DNA of 64,000 nucleotides from Polyangium spumosum (GTDB lineage: Bacteria; Myxococcota_A; Polyangia; Polyangiales; Polyangiaceae), in contig NZ_WJIE01000001.1 in the NCBI RefSeq assembly GCF_009649845.1, forward strand, positions 1 to 64,000, in the 5' to 3' direction. The notes beneath the pieces are model-generated. The model saw nothing but the letters and a program-made list of their open reading frames with translations. It ran no database searches and was not told the origin of the DNA. Made by a program: the position numbers and the translations under genes. The first letter of the stretch is position 1. Each line of letters starts with the position of its first letter. Below, one piece after another: positions 30,036-39,114 of this stretch.

Positions 30036-32656
30036 CCGTTTCCGAGAAAATCGTCCTTCGGGAAGACGTGGCGCGGCCCGCGGCGAAGGCGGCGCAGAAC
30101 GTCGAACGCCTCGCGGGCGCGCTCGGCGAGCTCGGGGCCGTGAAGGTGGACGCGGGAGCGGCCGCAAAAATCGAGCGGACGGCGAAGACAGCAGCCGCGG
30201 CGCAAGATCGCGCGACGGAGGCGGCGAAGCGGGCCGCGGCGGTCCGGAATGCAGCGACGAAGACCGAGGCGAAGGCGCGCGAGGCGGCCGAACGAGTGGC
30301 GCACGCGCGCCGCGAGGCAGAGGACAAGGCCGCGGCGACGGCGAAGAAAGCCGCGGCGCTCCGCGAGGAGGCGGCGAAGGCCTCCGAGAAGGCGGAGGAA
30401 GCCGCGGCGCGGGCGGCGCGGCTGCGGGAGACCGGGGTCGCGTCGGAGAAGGCAGACCGGAAGGCAGCGCGCGCGGCGGCAAAGGCGGCGCGCCTCCGGG
30501 TGAGCGCGGATCGGGCCGAGGAAGCGGCGCGGGAGCGTTCTGCGGCTGCGGCGCGGGCGCAGTCGTCCGCGGAACGGCAAGCGGAACGGCTCGGGGAGAA
30601 AGCCGCGAGGCAACGGGCAGCGGCGGAGCGCGCGGAAGCGACGGCGAAGAAGCGCGCGGCTTCCGCGGAGCGTGCTCGATCCTCGGCGAACAAGGCCAGG
30701 AACAAGGCGGAAGAGGCCGCAGCAAAACAGGCGGAGAAGGCCAAGAAGCGGGCCGAGAAGGAAGAAAAGCGGCGGGCGAAAGCCCTTCCTCCCGGGATAA
30801 GCAAGACCGAGGCGCGCCTGCTGGACTCGGTCCGGAAATTCAATCCGGCGCAGGAACGGCGCGAGGCCATGCTGGAAAGGCAACTGCGCAAGATGCGCGA
30901 GGGGGCCCGCGTCGGCGTCGATGACGACGGGGGAGGGGGCGGAGGGTTCGGCGGAGGCCGCGCTGCCGCGATTGCGGCGCTCGCGGCAGCGGGAACGGCC
31001 GTCGCCTCGGGAGCCGCGCGAGCCGCGTTCGACCTGGGTTCGGCTGCCGTGGATGCGGCGGCATTTCGGGAGGACACCACGCGGGCGCTCGCCATTCTGC
31101 GCAGGTCCAAGGGGGACGCGGATCAGGTCCTCATGACTGCCATCCGCACGGCTGACTTCATCGGCCAAGGGCGGCGGGATACGCTGGCACAATTTACGGG
31201 ATTGCTCGGGCATTTCAAGGATGCTGGGCTCGTGGATCGGATCGTTCGATCGATCGCTGATCTCGGCACGGTCAATCCCGAGGCGAACGTGGATTCCATC
31301 GTTCGTGCGATGGGCAAGATCCAGGCGCAAGGCTACCTCCAAGGGGATGAGCTCAACATGCTCACGGAAGCGGGGCTTGCGGCGGACAAGGTGTACGGGA
31401 AGCTCGCTGAAAGGCTTGGAAAGAGCACCGACGAGGTTCGCCGAATGCAAGGCGCCGGGCAACTCAAGGCTGCGGACGTCATCGAGGCAATCCTCGCCGC
31501 GATCAACGAGCTCTCGGGCGGCCGAGCGGCCGGCCTCGCGGCGCGCGCGAAGTCGCTGGAAGACATCACCGGGATCCTCGGGCGCCTCCACGCGATGCCT
31601 GGAAACCTGATGATGGACCTCGACGTCACGCCCGGCATGCGTTCCTTCAAGAGCTTCATGGGAGGCATTCTCGACACTCTGGATCCATCGGGACCGCAAT
31701 GGGGGCGAATCACGGGGGTCCTCGGGAAGGTCCTCAATAACACGTTCGGCGGGATCTTCGCGGATCAGGATCCAGGGAAGTTCATCGATCGCCTCGTGAC
31801 GAAGATGGAACAGGCGGAACCGATCATCTCGGCCGCTGTTTCGGGGTTTCGGACGGGGTTGGGGGGCGTACTCGGGATCTTCGAGAAGCTCGATGCAATG
31901 AATGCAGGGCCTTTCGGTGAGCTCTCCAAGCTCCTCGGGCTTGACGATGTCCCTTGGATCGAACGCGTGGCGAAGGGCGTGGGATTGATCGCTGGCGTCG
32001 CTGGCGTCGCGGTCGGGCTCGTTGGGATGCTCGCGGCGAAGTGGGCGTCGTTCGTCGGGTCGGTCTACGCGGGGATCCTGGCATCGTACGGCTATGTTGT
32101 GCACTTCGCTGAGCAGGTCGGGGGATTGCTCTCCGGCGAGGGCCTCGCGGAAGCCGGGCGCTCGGCGGGGACCGCGATCGTCGATGGCCTGGTCGGTGGG
32201 ATTCGTTCAGGCGCGCTCGCGGTCGCTACCGCGGTGAAAGCCATGGCGGGTGGGGCGATCACAACGGCCGAGAAGACGTTCGGCGTCGCGAGTCCCTCGC
32301 GCGTCTTCCTGGGGATCGGCCACAACGTGGCGAGCGGGGCCGAGCTGGGCATCACCGGAGGCGCGGGGCGCGTGATCCGCGCGGCGGAGACCATGGCCCT
32401 CGCGGCGACGCGGGCGGCAAACGACAACGTTGTCACGCCCAAGGCCGCCGGGCTCGGGGGATCGGGGGGCGCCTCGAGCGCGGGCGGTCGGCCGGTTGGC
32501 CAAGCGGCCCAGTTCGGCGGCGAGCGCGTGGTGATGAACTTCGCGCCCGGCTCGATCCAGATCGTCATCCAGGGCAGCGCAACGGAGCGCGACGGGGAAG
32601 CCGTCGCCCGCGGACTCTGGGCCGAGCTGCAACGCATCGCGGAAGAAGGGGCCTGA
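30032..32656 (+). CDS. Tape measure protein
   Basis: This 874-residue protein opens with about 250 residues of Ala/Glu/Arg/Lys coiled coil. A typical tape-measure domain follows (about 270-520: AFREDTTRALAILRRSKGDA, QAQGYLQGDELNMLTEAGLA, PGNLMMDLDVTPGM). Hydrophobic segments near 635-680 and a conserved end (KTFGVASPSRVFLGIGHNVA) come next. It sets tail length and is packed inside the tube. Continuous overlap with the chaperone extension supports the annotation. Confidence 0.9.
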   Translation: MTVSEKIVLREDVARPAAKAAQNVERLAGALGELGAVKVDAGAAAKIERTAKTAAAAQDRATEAAKRAAAVRNAATKTEAKAREAAERVAHARREAEDKAAATAKKAAALREEAAKASEKAEEAAARAARLRETGVASEKADRKAARAAAKAARLRVSADRAEEAARERSAAAARAQSSAERQAERLGEKAARQRAAAERAEATAKKRAASAERARSSANKARNKAEEAAAKQAEKAKKRAEKEEKRRAKALPPGISKTEARLLDSVRKFNPAQERREAMLERQLRKMREGARVGVDDDGGGGGGFGGGRAAAIAALAAAGTAVASGAARAAFDLGSAAVDAAAFREDTTRALAILRRSKGDADQVLMTAIRTADFIGQGRRDTLAQFTGLLGHFKDAGLVDRIVRSIADLGTVNPEANVDSIVRAMGKIQAQGYLQGDELNMLTEAGLAADKVYGKLAERLGKSTDEVRRMQGAGQLKAADVIEAILAAINELSGGRAAGLAARAKSLEDITGILGRLHAMPGNLMMDLDVTPGMRSFKSFMGGILDTLDPSGPQWGRITGVLGKVLNNTFGGIFADQDPGKFIDRLVTKMEQAEPIISAAVSGFRTGLGGVLGIFEKLDAMNAGPFGELSKLLGLDDVPWIERVAKGVGLIAGVAGVAVGLVGMLAAKWASFVGSVYAGILASYGYVVHFAEQVGGLLSGEGLAEAGRSAGTAIVDGLVGGIRSGALAVATAVKAMAGGAITTAEKTFGVASPSRVFLGIGHNVASGAELGITGGAGRVIRAAETMALAATRAANDNVVTPKAAGLGGSGGASSAGGRPVGQAAQFGGERVVMNFAPGSIQIVIQGSATERDGEAVARGLWAELQRIAEEGA

Positions 32657-33243
32657 TGGCGATTCCCGCGCCAAGCGATAACCCGGACGTCTGGGACACC
32701 GTGACCCTCGGGCCGGGCGATCTTCCGCCGAACCCTCGCGAGGGGACGGCAACGCTCAAGGTGCAGCCAAAGGCAAAGCTCGATACCAAGCGAAAGGGCG
32801 GCGCGTCGAAGCCGACCACGACCAACGTAGCGCGCGAGCTCGCCGAGGTGACGATCACCGTTCGTTTCACCGAAGCCCTATGGCCCGACATGGAGGCGGC
32901 GATCGAGCGGCTCCAACCGGGGAGTGGGCCGCACAAGATCGGGCATCCGAAGTGCAGGCTCGCGAAGATCAACGCGGTTTCCATCGAGTCATACGAGGGG
33001 CCGGATTGGGACGATTTCCAGGTCGGGACAATCGTCTGGCATTGCAAGGAATGGGCGCCTCCGCCTCCGGCCGAGGTCGCTCCGAAGAAGCCGGACGCGG
33101 TAGAAACTCCGAGCACGGCTGTCCCGTACGAAAACAAGCCGTGGCATGAGGTCAAGCCGGGGAGCACGATCGCCAATAAGGGCATCGGCGCGCTCTTCGC
33201 GACGGCGGCGGCGAAAGCCGTGGCGGGAGCGAACCGGCCGTGA
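32656..33243 (+). CDS. Tail protein between tape measure and hub
   Basis: This 195-residue protein has an N-terminal beta domain (PREGTATLKVQPKAKLDTKR and LAEVTITVRFTEALWPDMEA), a Pro-rich linker near 130 and a short C-terminal helix. The position corresponds to the Mu gp43 or small baseplate hub protein slot. I cannot name the family. The start and stop overlap the neighbours. Confidence 0.6.
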   Translation: MAIPAPSDNPDVWDTVTLGPGDLPPNPREGTATLKVQPKAKLDTKRKGGASKPTTTNVARELAEVTITVRFTEALWPDMEAAIERLQPGSGPHKIGHPKCRLAKINAVSIESYEGPDWDDFQVGTIVWHCKEWAPPPPAEVAPKKPDAVETPSTAVPYENKPWHEVKPGSTIANKGIGALFATAAAKAVAGANRP

Positions 33244-33911
33244 GCCTCGTTCAGATCGGCGCGCTCGAAGTGATCTCGCTGCGGCTCTCGATGCCGCTCG
33301 CGGGCGCCTGGACGGCGGAGGCCGAGGTCGACACGGGCGAGCCTCTCGCGGGCTCGGTCGTGGTCGCCATGGGCGTGGAGGATGCCGCGCCGGTCGAGTT
33401 CTCGGGGACGGTGCTCGAAAGCCGGGCCTTCGAGGGGCGCGCGCGGGCCTTCATCGTCGGCGGGCGTGGAGGCCTGCGGCGCGAGCTCCCTCCGCGGCAA
33501 TACCAACTGGCTCCGCCTCGGCTCGTCGTCTCGGCGATCCTTCGCGAGGCTGGCGAGGAGGCGGCCGAGCTCGAAGGGCTCGACGGGCTGCCGCTGCTCG
33601 CGCGGTGGGTTCGGGCGCGGGCGCGGGCGGCGGAAGCGCTCAACGTGATCTGTCGACGGGCGGGCGTCGTGTGGCGGGTTCGGCGGAACGGTACAATCCG
33701 CGTCGGCGGCGAGACTTGGGCCGCGTATCCCGGCCGGCCGTTCTGCGTCTCGGAAGACGGGGCGCATGCGCGGGCGACGTACGCGCAAGAGGCTCCGGAC
33801 ATCGAGCCGGGGATGCTGCTCGAGGGGCGGCGCGTCGGGCGCGTGGTTCACCAAGTGAACGATGCCGGGGCCTTCCGGACCGAGGTCATCTTCGACGAGG
33901 GCGGCTCATGA
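33240..33911 (+). CDS. Baseplate hub-like protein (gp44/GpD type)
   Basis: This 223-residue protein has the layout of small tail hub proteins: an N-terminal beta barrel (MPLAGAWTAEAEVDTGEPL and VEFSGTVLESRAFEGRARAF) and a helical insertion (LARWVRARARAAEALNVICR). It precedes the spike gene, as hub proteins do. Confidence 0.65.
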   Translation: MSLVQIGALEVISLRLSMPLAGAWTAEAEVDTGEPLAGSVVVAMGVEDAAPVEFSGTVLESRAFEGRARAFIVGGRGGLRRELPPRQYQLAPPRLVVSAILREAGEEAAELEGLDGLPLLARWVRARARAAEALNVICRRAGVVWRVRRNGTIRVGGETWAAYPGRPFCVSEDGAHARATYAQEAPDIEPGMLLEGRRVGRVVHQVNDAGAFRTEVIFDEGGS

Positions 33912-34447
33912 CTGCGACGCGCGAGAAGGAGATCCTCCGGCGGATCGTGGCGCAAGCGCTCCCGGTTCCGCTGCAATACCTGGCGAGCCATGATGCCACG
34001 GTCGTGGCGCAAGGGGCCGACGGGACGCTCGATCTGCGCCTCGATGCCGCGGACATGCCTGGTTTGTCGGGCGTCCCGATATGGCTCGGTCTGCCGGGGA
34101 TCCGGGTCGAGGTGGCGAAGGGGGCACGCGTGAAGGTCGGGTTTTCCGAGGGGGATCCGGCCAAGCCTTTCGCGGGCCTGTGGGAGACGGATGCGGCCAT
34201 GATTCGGATCGTCCTCGGCGGCGGAACGAAGGCCGTTGCACGGGTCGACGATTCCACGGATTCGGGGACGCTCGTCCTTCGCACGGTCACGGAACCGGCA
34301 GCCCTCTGCACGATTGAATGGAAGCCGCCCGGCTCGGCGGTCGCGGTCGTCCTCGGAACCATCGGCGTCCAGGTCTCCGGGCCTTCGGTGGTCGAGATCC
34401 CGATCCGGGGCATCATCACAAGCGGGCTCGCCTCGCTGCTGGGATAG
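33908..34447 (+). CDS. Baseplate spike protein (gpV/gp45-like)
   Basis: This 179-residue protein has an OB-like N-terminal part (YLASHDATVVAQGADGTLDL, PIWLGLPGIRVEVAKGARVK) and a C-terminal repetitive strand region ending IRGIITSGLASLLG. It fits the membrane-piercing spike or its hub of contractile tails. Starts at the ATG overlapping the hub stop. Confidence 0.72.
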   Translation: MTATREKEILRRIVAQALPVPLQYLASHDATVVAQGADGTLDLRLDAADMPGLSGVPIWLGLPGIRVEVAKGARVKVGFSEGDPAKPFAGLWETDAAMIRIVLGGGTKAVARVDDSTDSGTLVLRTVTEPAALCTIEWKPPGSAVAVVLGTIGVQVSGPSVVEIPIRGIITSGLASLLG

Positions 34448-34451
34448 ACCG

Positions 34452-34859
34452 ATGGCGATCGACTATGGCGACGATCTAAGCACGTTCGGTCCGGATGGGT
34501 CGATCGATATCGATTTCGAGGCGGTCGTGGAAGGTCCGCGCGTCGTCCTCGACGCCGTGGCGCGCCGGTGGCTCATGAGCTCGGGAGCGCTTCCCTGGTC
34601 GCCCGCTGAAGGCGTCAACGTGCTCCGCATGATCAACGCGGATCCCTCGCCGACGGACCTCTATCGGCTCGGCGAGCTCCTCGAAGGTGAGGCGCTGCAA
34701 GAGCCGGGCGTCGTCGGGGCCTCGGTGCGCGCGGAGCTGCGGGGCGGCGTGCTCTTCATCGTGGGGCGACTCGAGCTCGCCGAGGGTAGCTACCTCCTCA
34801 CGGTCGAGACGGGCGAGGCGCGGCGCGTGCTGTTCCGCCCGCTCGGGGAGGCTGCTTGA
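34452..34859 (+). CDS. Baseplate wedge protein (gp46/gp25-like)
   Basis: This 135-residue protein has the pattern of W/gp25-like wedges: an N-terminal LVARRWLMSS-type segment (DAVARRWLMSSGALPWSPAE), then RLGELLEGEALQEPGV. It lies immediately before the J-like gene. Its stop overlaps the next ATG (TGATG). Confidence 0.75.
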   Translation: MAIDYGDDLSTFGPDGSIDIDFEAVVEGPRVVLDAVARRWLMSSGALPWSPAEGVNVLRMINADPSPTDLYRLGELLEGEALQEPGVVGASVRAELRGGVLFIVGRLELAEGSYLLTVETGEARRVLFRPLGEAA

Positions 34860-36004
34860 TGGGCGCGCCGTCGCTCGCGGCGCTGCTTCGCGCTCGCCGA
34901 AAGGACGTCATCTTCGAGGATCTGCTCGAAAAGGCCCACGGGCTTGGGTTGCGTGCGCGCGGCTGGGACTCGAAGCGAATCGGGCGCGTGCTCCTCGAAA
35001 TCGAGGCGCAAACGGTCGAGGCATGGGAAGCGGCGAGGATCGCAATCACGCGCGGCGGATACCTCGGCGACGACGAAAACGGTCCGTTCGGCGCGTGGCT
35101 CGATCTCGTGGCGCTCGGCTGGTTTCAAGAGCTGCGGCGCGAGGCCATTCCGACCGAGGGGCGGATGGTCTTGACCGAGTTTGCCGACGACTCGCTGCAC
35201 GTCATCCAACCGGGCGAGCTCGCGGCGGTCTTCGGGCCCGATCTCGCCGATCCTCTCCGGTACGTGAACGTTGACGGCGGGACGCTGCCGAAAGGCGGTA
35301 GCCTCTCGCTCACCTTTCGCGCCGAGGCGCCCGGCGCGCGGTACAACGTTCCTCCGTCGACCATTTCCTTTCTGAATACGCCGCTCCAAGGGGTCCGCAT
35401 CTCGAATCCCGCCGATCCCGCAACGGGGACATGGATCACCCGGGCCGGCGCGGACGAAGAAAGCGATCCGAGCCTCCGCGCGAAGTGCCGGGACAAGTGG
35501 GGATCGCTCGGCGCAGGAGGAAACCTCGCGGCCGTCCGGTACCGCATCCGCAAGGCGGCCGAGCTCTTCGGACTCTCCGTCTCGCGGTTCCGCGTCCGTG
35601 ACGATAACCCGAACGGGCCCGGGAGCGTGGACGTCTACCTCGCGAATCCAGCCGGGCCGGCGTCGGCGGCCGAGGTGAAGGCGGTTCGGGGCTACCTCGC
35701 GGGGCTGAAGGCCGTGGGGACGGGGCCGCTCCGGTGCTTCTCGGCAACGCTGCTCGAGGTGCCGATCGTCGCGGGCCTGCGAAACCCGACGAATCCGCAC
35801 GCGGTAACGGAAGCGATCGGGCGGCTCGTCGCGCTGCAATCGGATTACCCTCTCGGCGAGGCCCTCTACCGCGCGCGGCTGATCGAAGAACTCGTCGACG
35901 TCGCCAGCGGAACGGTGGACGTGCGGCTCGTGTCGCCCGCGCGGGACGTGCTGCCAAAGGCGACGGACGCGATCGTCTTCGTCCCTCAACTCACGCTGCT
36001 TTAA
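34859..36004 (+). CDS. Baseplate J-like protein (gp47-like)
   Basis: This 381-residue protein has an N-terminal helical domain and the core baseplate-J region, with TFRAEAPGARYNVPPSTISF, GADEESDPSLRAKCRDKWGS and VRYRIRKAAELFGLSVSRFR. It ends LVSPARDVLPKATDAIVFVP. J proteins build the wedge and link it to the sheath. Confidence 0.88.
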   Translation: MGAPSLAALLRARRKDVIFEDLLEKAHGLGLRARGWDSKRIGRVLLEIEAQTVEAWEAARIAITRGGYLGDDENGPFGAWLDLVALGWFQELRREAIPTEGRMVLTEFADDSLHVIQPGELAAVFGPDLADPLRYVNVDGGTLPKGGSLSLTFRAEAPGARYNVPPSTISFLNTPLQGVRISNPADPATGTWITRAGADEESDPSLRAKCRDKWGSLGAGGNLAAVRYRIRKAAELFGLSVSRFRVRDDNPNGPGSVDVYLANPAGPASAAEVKAVRGYLAGLKAVGTGPLRCFSATLLEVPIVAGLRNPTNPHAVTEAIGRLVALQSDYPLGEALYRARLIEELVDVASGTVDVRLVSPARDVLPKATDAIVFVPQLTLL

Positions 36005-36018
36005 CGAACCGAGGACGC

Positions 36019-36780
36019 ATGGCCGACGAGTTTCGCGAGCTACAGCGCGGCAACATCCCTGACGGAGGGCAATGGACCGACGCGGAATGGCTCCGCGGCC
36101 CGAACGCGCAAGCCTTTCTCGCTCTGCTCGGCGAGACGAAGGACGCCACGCTCGACGAGCTCCGGGCGGCGATCAAAGCGCGCTGGCCGGGGCTCGGGCC
36201 GCCCGATGCGCTGCGGTGGCAGGGGCAGGGCTTCGACGTCGAACGCTTCGAGGGGGAGACGGACGAAGCCTATCTCGCACGGCTGGAAAAGGCGTGGGAG
36301 ACGCACCAACGGGCGGGAACGGCGGGAGCGATAGAGGAAAGCCTGCGGGCCTTCGGGATCCCGGATGTCCTGGTGATCGAGGACTGGCAAGGGCGCTTCG
36401 CTGAGGGGTCCTGGTATTCGCGGTTTTGGGTCGTCCTCGGCCCGGATTTCGGGACGCTCGGGATCGAGCCGCTGCGAATGCCCTTCCTTCTGGGGGGGTC
36501 AATGCTCGGGAGCTCGGCGACCGTGGCACAAGTGCGGGCCATCAAGCGGCAAATCTTCAAGTGGAAGGACGCGCACGGCTACCCCATCCACGTGATCCTT
36601 CGCTTTCGGGACGCTCCGATCCTCGGCCTCGGGCTCGAGCTCGGTTTCAAGCTCGGCGGCTCCGAAGGGAGCGGCTTCGCATGCTGGCCGATCGGCGCGG
36701 GGAACATGCTTGGCGCAATGTCGATGCCCTTCCGGCTCGGCGGCGGTTACGACATCGATGGAGGCGGTCATGGCTTATGA
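36019..36780 (+). CDS. Tail protein I/gp48-like
   Basis: This 253-residue protein follows baseplate J, the conserved place for gpI/gp48. It contains an ARLEKAWETHQRAGTAGAIE region and VLVIEDWQGRFAEGSWYSRF. The C-terminus is Gly-rich with repeated LGxLGxxLGF-like strands. It overlaps the fibre start by 11 bp. Confidence 0.75.
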   Translation: MADEFRELQRGNIPDGGQWTDAEWLRGPNAQAFLALLGETKDATLDELRAAIKARWPGLGPPDALRWQGQGFDVERFEGETDEAYLARLEKAWETHQRAGTAGAIEESLRAFGIPDVLVIEDWQGRFAEGSWYSRFWVVLGPDFGTLGIEPLRMPFLLGGSMLGSSATVAQVRAIKRQIFKWKDAHGYPIHVILRFRDAPILGLGLELGFKLGGSEGSGFACWPIGAGNMLGAMSMPFRLGGGYDIDGGGHGL

Positions 36781-37813
36781 TTTCATGGGTTCGCTCGTCT
36801 TCCATGCCTTCGTTCGCATGCTGAACGACGGGGAGCTCGTCAATCACGAATCCCTCTACCGTCTCGGCCTGGTCCGCCTCGCGGATCGGACGGCGTACCT
36901 GCTCGATGCCATCGGCCGGGCGCGCGCCGATCTCGCCAGCGTGGCGAACGGGACGCGGGCTACGCTCCTCGGCTCGAAGCGGCTGTCCACGTTCACGCAA
37001 TATGACGCTGAGACGAACCCTACCGGCGAGCTTGGGCCGGGCGGGCTCCTCGACGCAAAGACGTTGCTCCTCGGCGAGGACTCGGGGCCGGCCGAGCTGG
37101 TCCAATTCGCGGCGCCGATGACGCCTGCGGACATCGTGCAGCAGATCAAGGCGGGCGCGCCCATGAACAAGGACGCCGGCCTCGATGATGAATCCCGGCT
37201 CGTGCTCGTCTCGAAGACGTTGGGCGCGAGCTCCTCGCTCTCGGCGAGCGGGACGGCGGCGGCGATCCTCGGGCTCCCGAGCGGGACCGCCATGGGGACG
37301 GGGACGATCGATGATGGCGCGTCTCGGATCGGTTTCTTCGAGTATGGCGCGATCCCGACGGGAAGCGTCCGATCGGCCCTCGTCGGACTGATCCAGGCGG
37401 TGGACAAGCTCGGGAAGACGAAGGCGACGCTCGCCGGGGATACGTTCACGGGGCCGGTTACGTTCGCGGGGCCGGTCACGTTCAAATCGGGGACGCAGGA
37501 TACGATCTTCGCGAATGCGCCGAACGCCGACGCGGTGCTCGATGCGAGCACGGCGAATGTCTTCCTCCTGCCCGTGCTGACGGCGTCCCGTACCTATACG
37601 CTCGCGGAGCCCACGGGGGGCGCGCGACGGATCCGGGTCCTGCGCCACTGGACATCCGGCTTCGGTGCGACGTTCCGGCGGCAGGACAGCGCGATGCTCG
37701 GATTCCTGCCGAACGGCCAGGCGTGGGCGGAGTTCACGCATTTCGACGATGGAACAGGGGCGCGGTGGCGGGCTACCGCTTGGGGCGGGAGCGTGTCGCA
37801 GGTGGCCTGGTAG
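36770..37813 (+). CDS. Tail fibre protein
   Basis: This 347-residue protein has an N-terminal attachment region (MAYDFMGSLVFHAFVRMLND). A segment (about 37129-37285) with the ESRLVLVSKTLGASSSLSAS pattern found twice in the sheath comes next. Short repeats follow (GDTFTGPVTFAGPVTFKSGT), typical of trimeric fibres, and the protein closes with a beta-rich tip. It is likely the receptor-binding protein. No tail-fibre assembly gene follows. Confidence 0.75.
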   Translation: MAYDFMGSLVFHAFVRMLNDGELVNHESLYRLGLVRLADRTAYLLDAIGRARADLASVANGTRATLLGSKRLSTFTQYDAETNPTGELGPGGLLDAKTLLLGEDSGPAELVQFAAPMTPADIVQQIKAGAPMNKDAGLDDESRLVLVSKTLGASSSLSASGTAAAILGLPSGTAMGTGTIDDGASRIGFFEYGAIPTGSVRSALVGLIQAVDKLGKTKATLAGDTFTGPVTFAGPVTFKSGTQDTIFANAPNADAVLDASTANVFLLPVLTASRTYTLAEPTGGARRIRVLRHWTSGFGATFRRQDSAMLGFLPNGQAWAEFTHFDDGTGARWRATAWGGSVSQVAW

Positions 37814-38093
37814 CGCTATTCATCCGAGGGGTTGCCTTGCGCTTTGCGGAAACGGTCACGTTGAAGGCGATTTGGTGCACCGCGGCGGCGGCGCGCTGGG
37901 CCTCCTCGGGCGTCATCGCGTAACCCTGGAACATGCGGCGGCCCTCGCGCTCCTTGGCGGTCAGGTGCGACGCGTTCACGTAGATACGCCCATCCGAGCC
38001 GAGGGCGAGCTCGGTGATCAACTCCTCCGGTTCCTCCTCGGCAGGCGTCGCGGTTGTCGCTGGGGTGCTTGCTTGGGCTTTCGTTTTTTTCAT
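37773..38093 (-). CDS. Small basic/acidic protein, convergent with the fibre gene
   Basis: This 106-residue protein has a GGGAGG Shine-Dalgarno seven bases before the ATG. It has a Thr/Ala/Pro-rich start, an acidic EEEPEEL stretch, a middle GRIYVNASHLTAKEREGRRM and an Arg/Lys tail. It overlaps the fibre 3' end by 41 bp. Unknown family. Confidence 0.55.
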   Translation of the reverse strand: MKKTKAQASTPATTATPAEEEPEELITELALGSDGRIYVNASHLTAKEREGRRMFQGYAMTPEEAQRAAAAVHQIAFNVTVSAKRKATPRMNSATRPPATRSRPKR

Positions 38094-38119
38094 AGGGTCG
38101 CCTCCCTCTCGACGCAATG

Positions 38120-38797
38120 TCACAAGGGGGATCGGAGCTCGATATGCGTGAGACACCCACGAACGGGGCTTGAAATGCCACCAGCTACCGCGCGCGGATC
38201 GCTCGTCTCCAGACCATAAAGCGTGATGAGGTTCTCCTCCTCGAGCCGTTCGAGGGCGCGGTTCAGGTCGGACCTGCGCACCTCGGGCAGGCGCGCGCGA
38301 ACCCATACGACAGGCACAGGCTCCCGAGTAGCTGCGCTGAGTCGCGTGATCGCGAAATGCACGAAAACGAGGATCCGATCCTGGCTCGGAAAGCGTTGGA
38401 TGTGCTGGGCCTCTCGGACGACCTGCTCGGCTGCGAGCAAATATGCCGGGGAGAGTCGGAAGATGTTGTGGAGCAGAATCTCGCCGATCTGCTCGTCCGG
38501 GAGCTCGCCTCTGCGATGGAGGGGCGGCGGCGGGAGGAAGCTGGCCAAGGGCGGCGGGTCGAGGCGCTCGCGAATGCGTTGAAACGGACGACCGAAGAAT
38601 GCCAGGATGGCAAATACCAAATCGAGCGCTCGACGGTGCCAGGGCATCGGCGGAGCACAACGGGGATCGTACAACGTTTCGCGCTGATCCTCGGGGGGCG
38701 CGCTCGGGCGAACGCCCGAGGCCGGCGGATCGGCGCTCGATGCGCAGACCACGGTGGGCTCGTCGTCGACCATTGTTTCGACCGGTTGCGCGGACAT
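38120..38797 (-). CDS. Winged-helix-type protein with a hydrophobic segment
   Basis: This 225-residue protein has a disordered N-terminus, a short hydrophobic stretch (LDLVFAILAFFG) near residue 65 and a Pro-rich linker. The C-terminal half reads RRSDLNRALERLEEENLITL, resembling the recognition helix and wing of a winged-helix domain. GGAGG precedes the ATG at 38797. A regulatory function is possible. It is the first gene of a minus-strand pair with 37773-38093. Confidence 0.6.
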   Translation of the reverse strand: MSAQPVETMVDDEPTVVCASSADPPASGVRPSAPPEDQRETLYDPRCAPPMPWHRRALDLVFAILAFFGRPFQRIRERLDPPPLASFLPPPPLHRRGELPDEQIGEILLHNIFRLSPAYLLAAEQVVREAQHIQRFPSQDRILVFVHFAITRLSAATREPVPVVWVRARLPEVRRSDLNRALERLEEENLITLYGLETSDPRAVAGGISSPVRGCLTHIELRSPL

Positions 38798-39114
38798 AAG
38801 ACCTCCAGGCAAAAAGACGGGGCCGTCCGCTTGGCCTCAATGCTTGTGACATGCGGCCCAGCGGGGTGACATTATGGAGCGTGCGGGTGTCCGTCGAATG
38901 CCGCGCCGCGAGCTCGTACGTCGGCGTTGGCCAAACGGACGGCCCCCAAAGGGGCGCGTGGCGATTGCAGCGCGCGCCTTTGCGAGCCGTAGGGCTATCG
39001 TCCGAGCAAAGCGGGTGGCTCGTCGGGTCTCCCGACGTTCCTGTTTGTCACCCCCTTACTTCAGGGGATCGCTCCCGTTTTCCGGAACAAACTGTCGATT
39101 GGTGGGAGCTTGTG
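38798..39114. other. Intergenic with a short hairpin
   Basis: No gene is supported. CGTCGGG-TCT-CCCGACG at 39021-39037 is a seven-base-pair hairpin that could end minus-strand transcription after the sigma-like gene; it lacks a strong U-tract. Confidence 0.4.
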
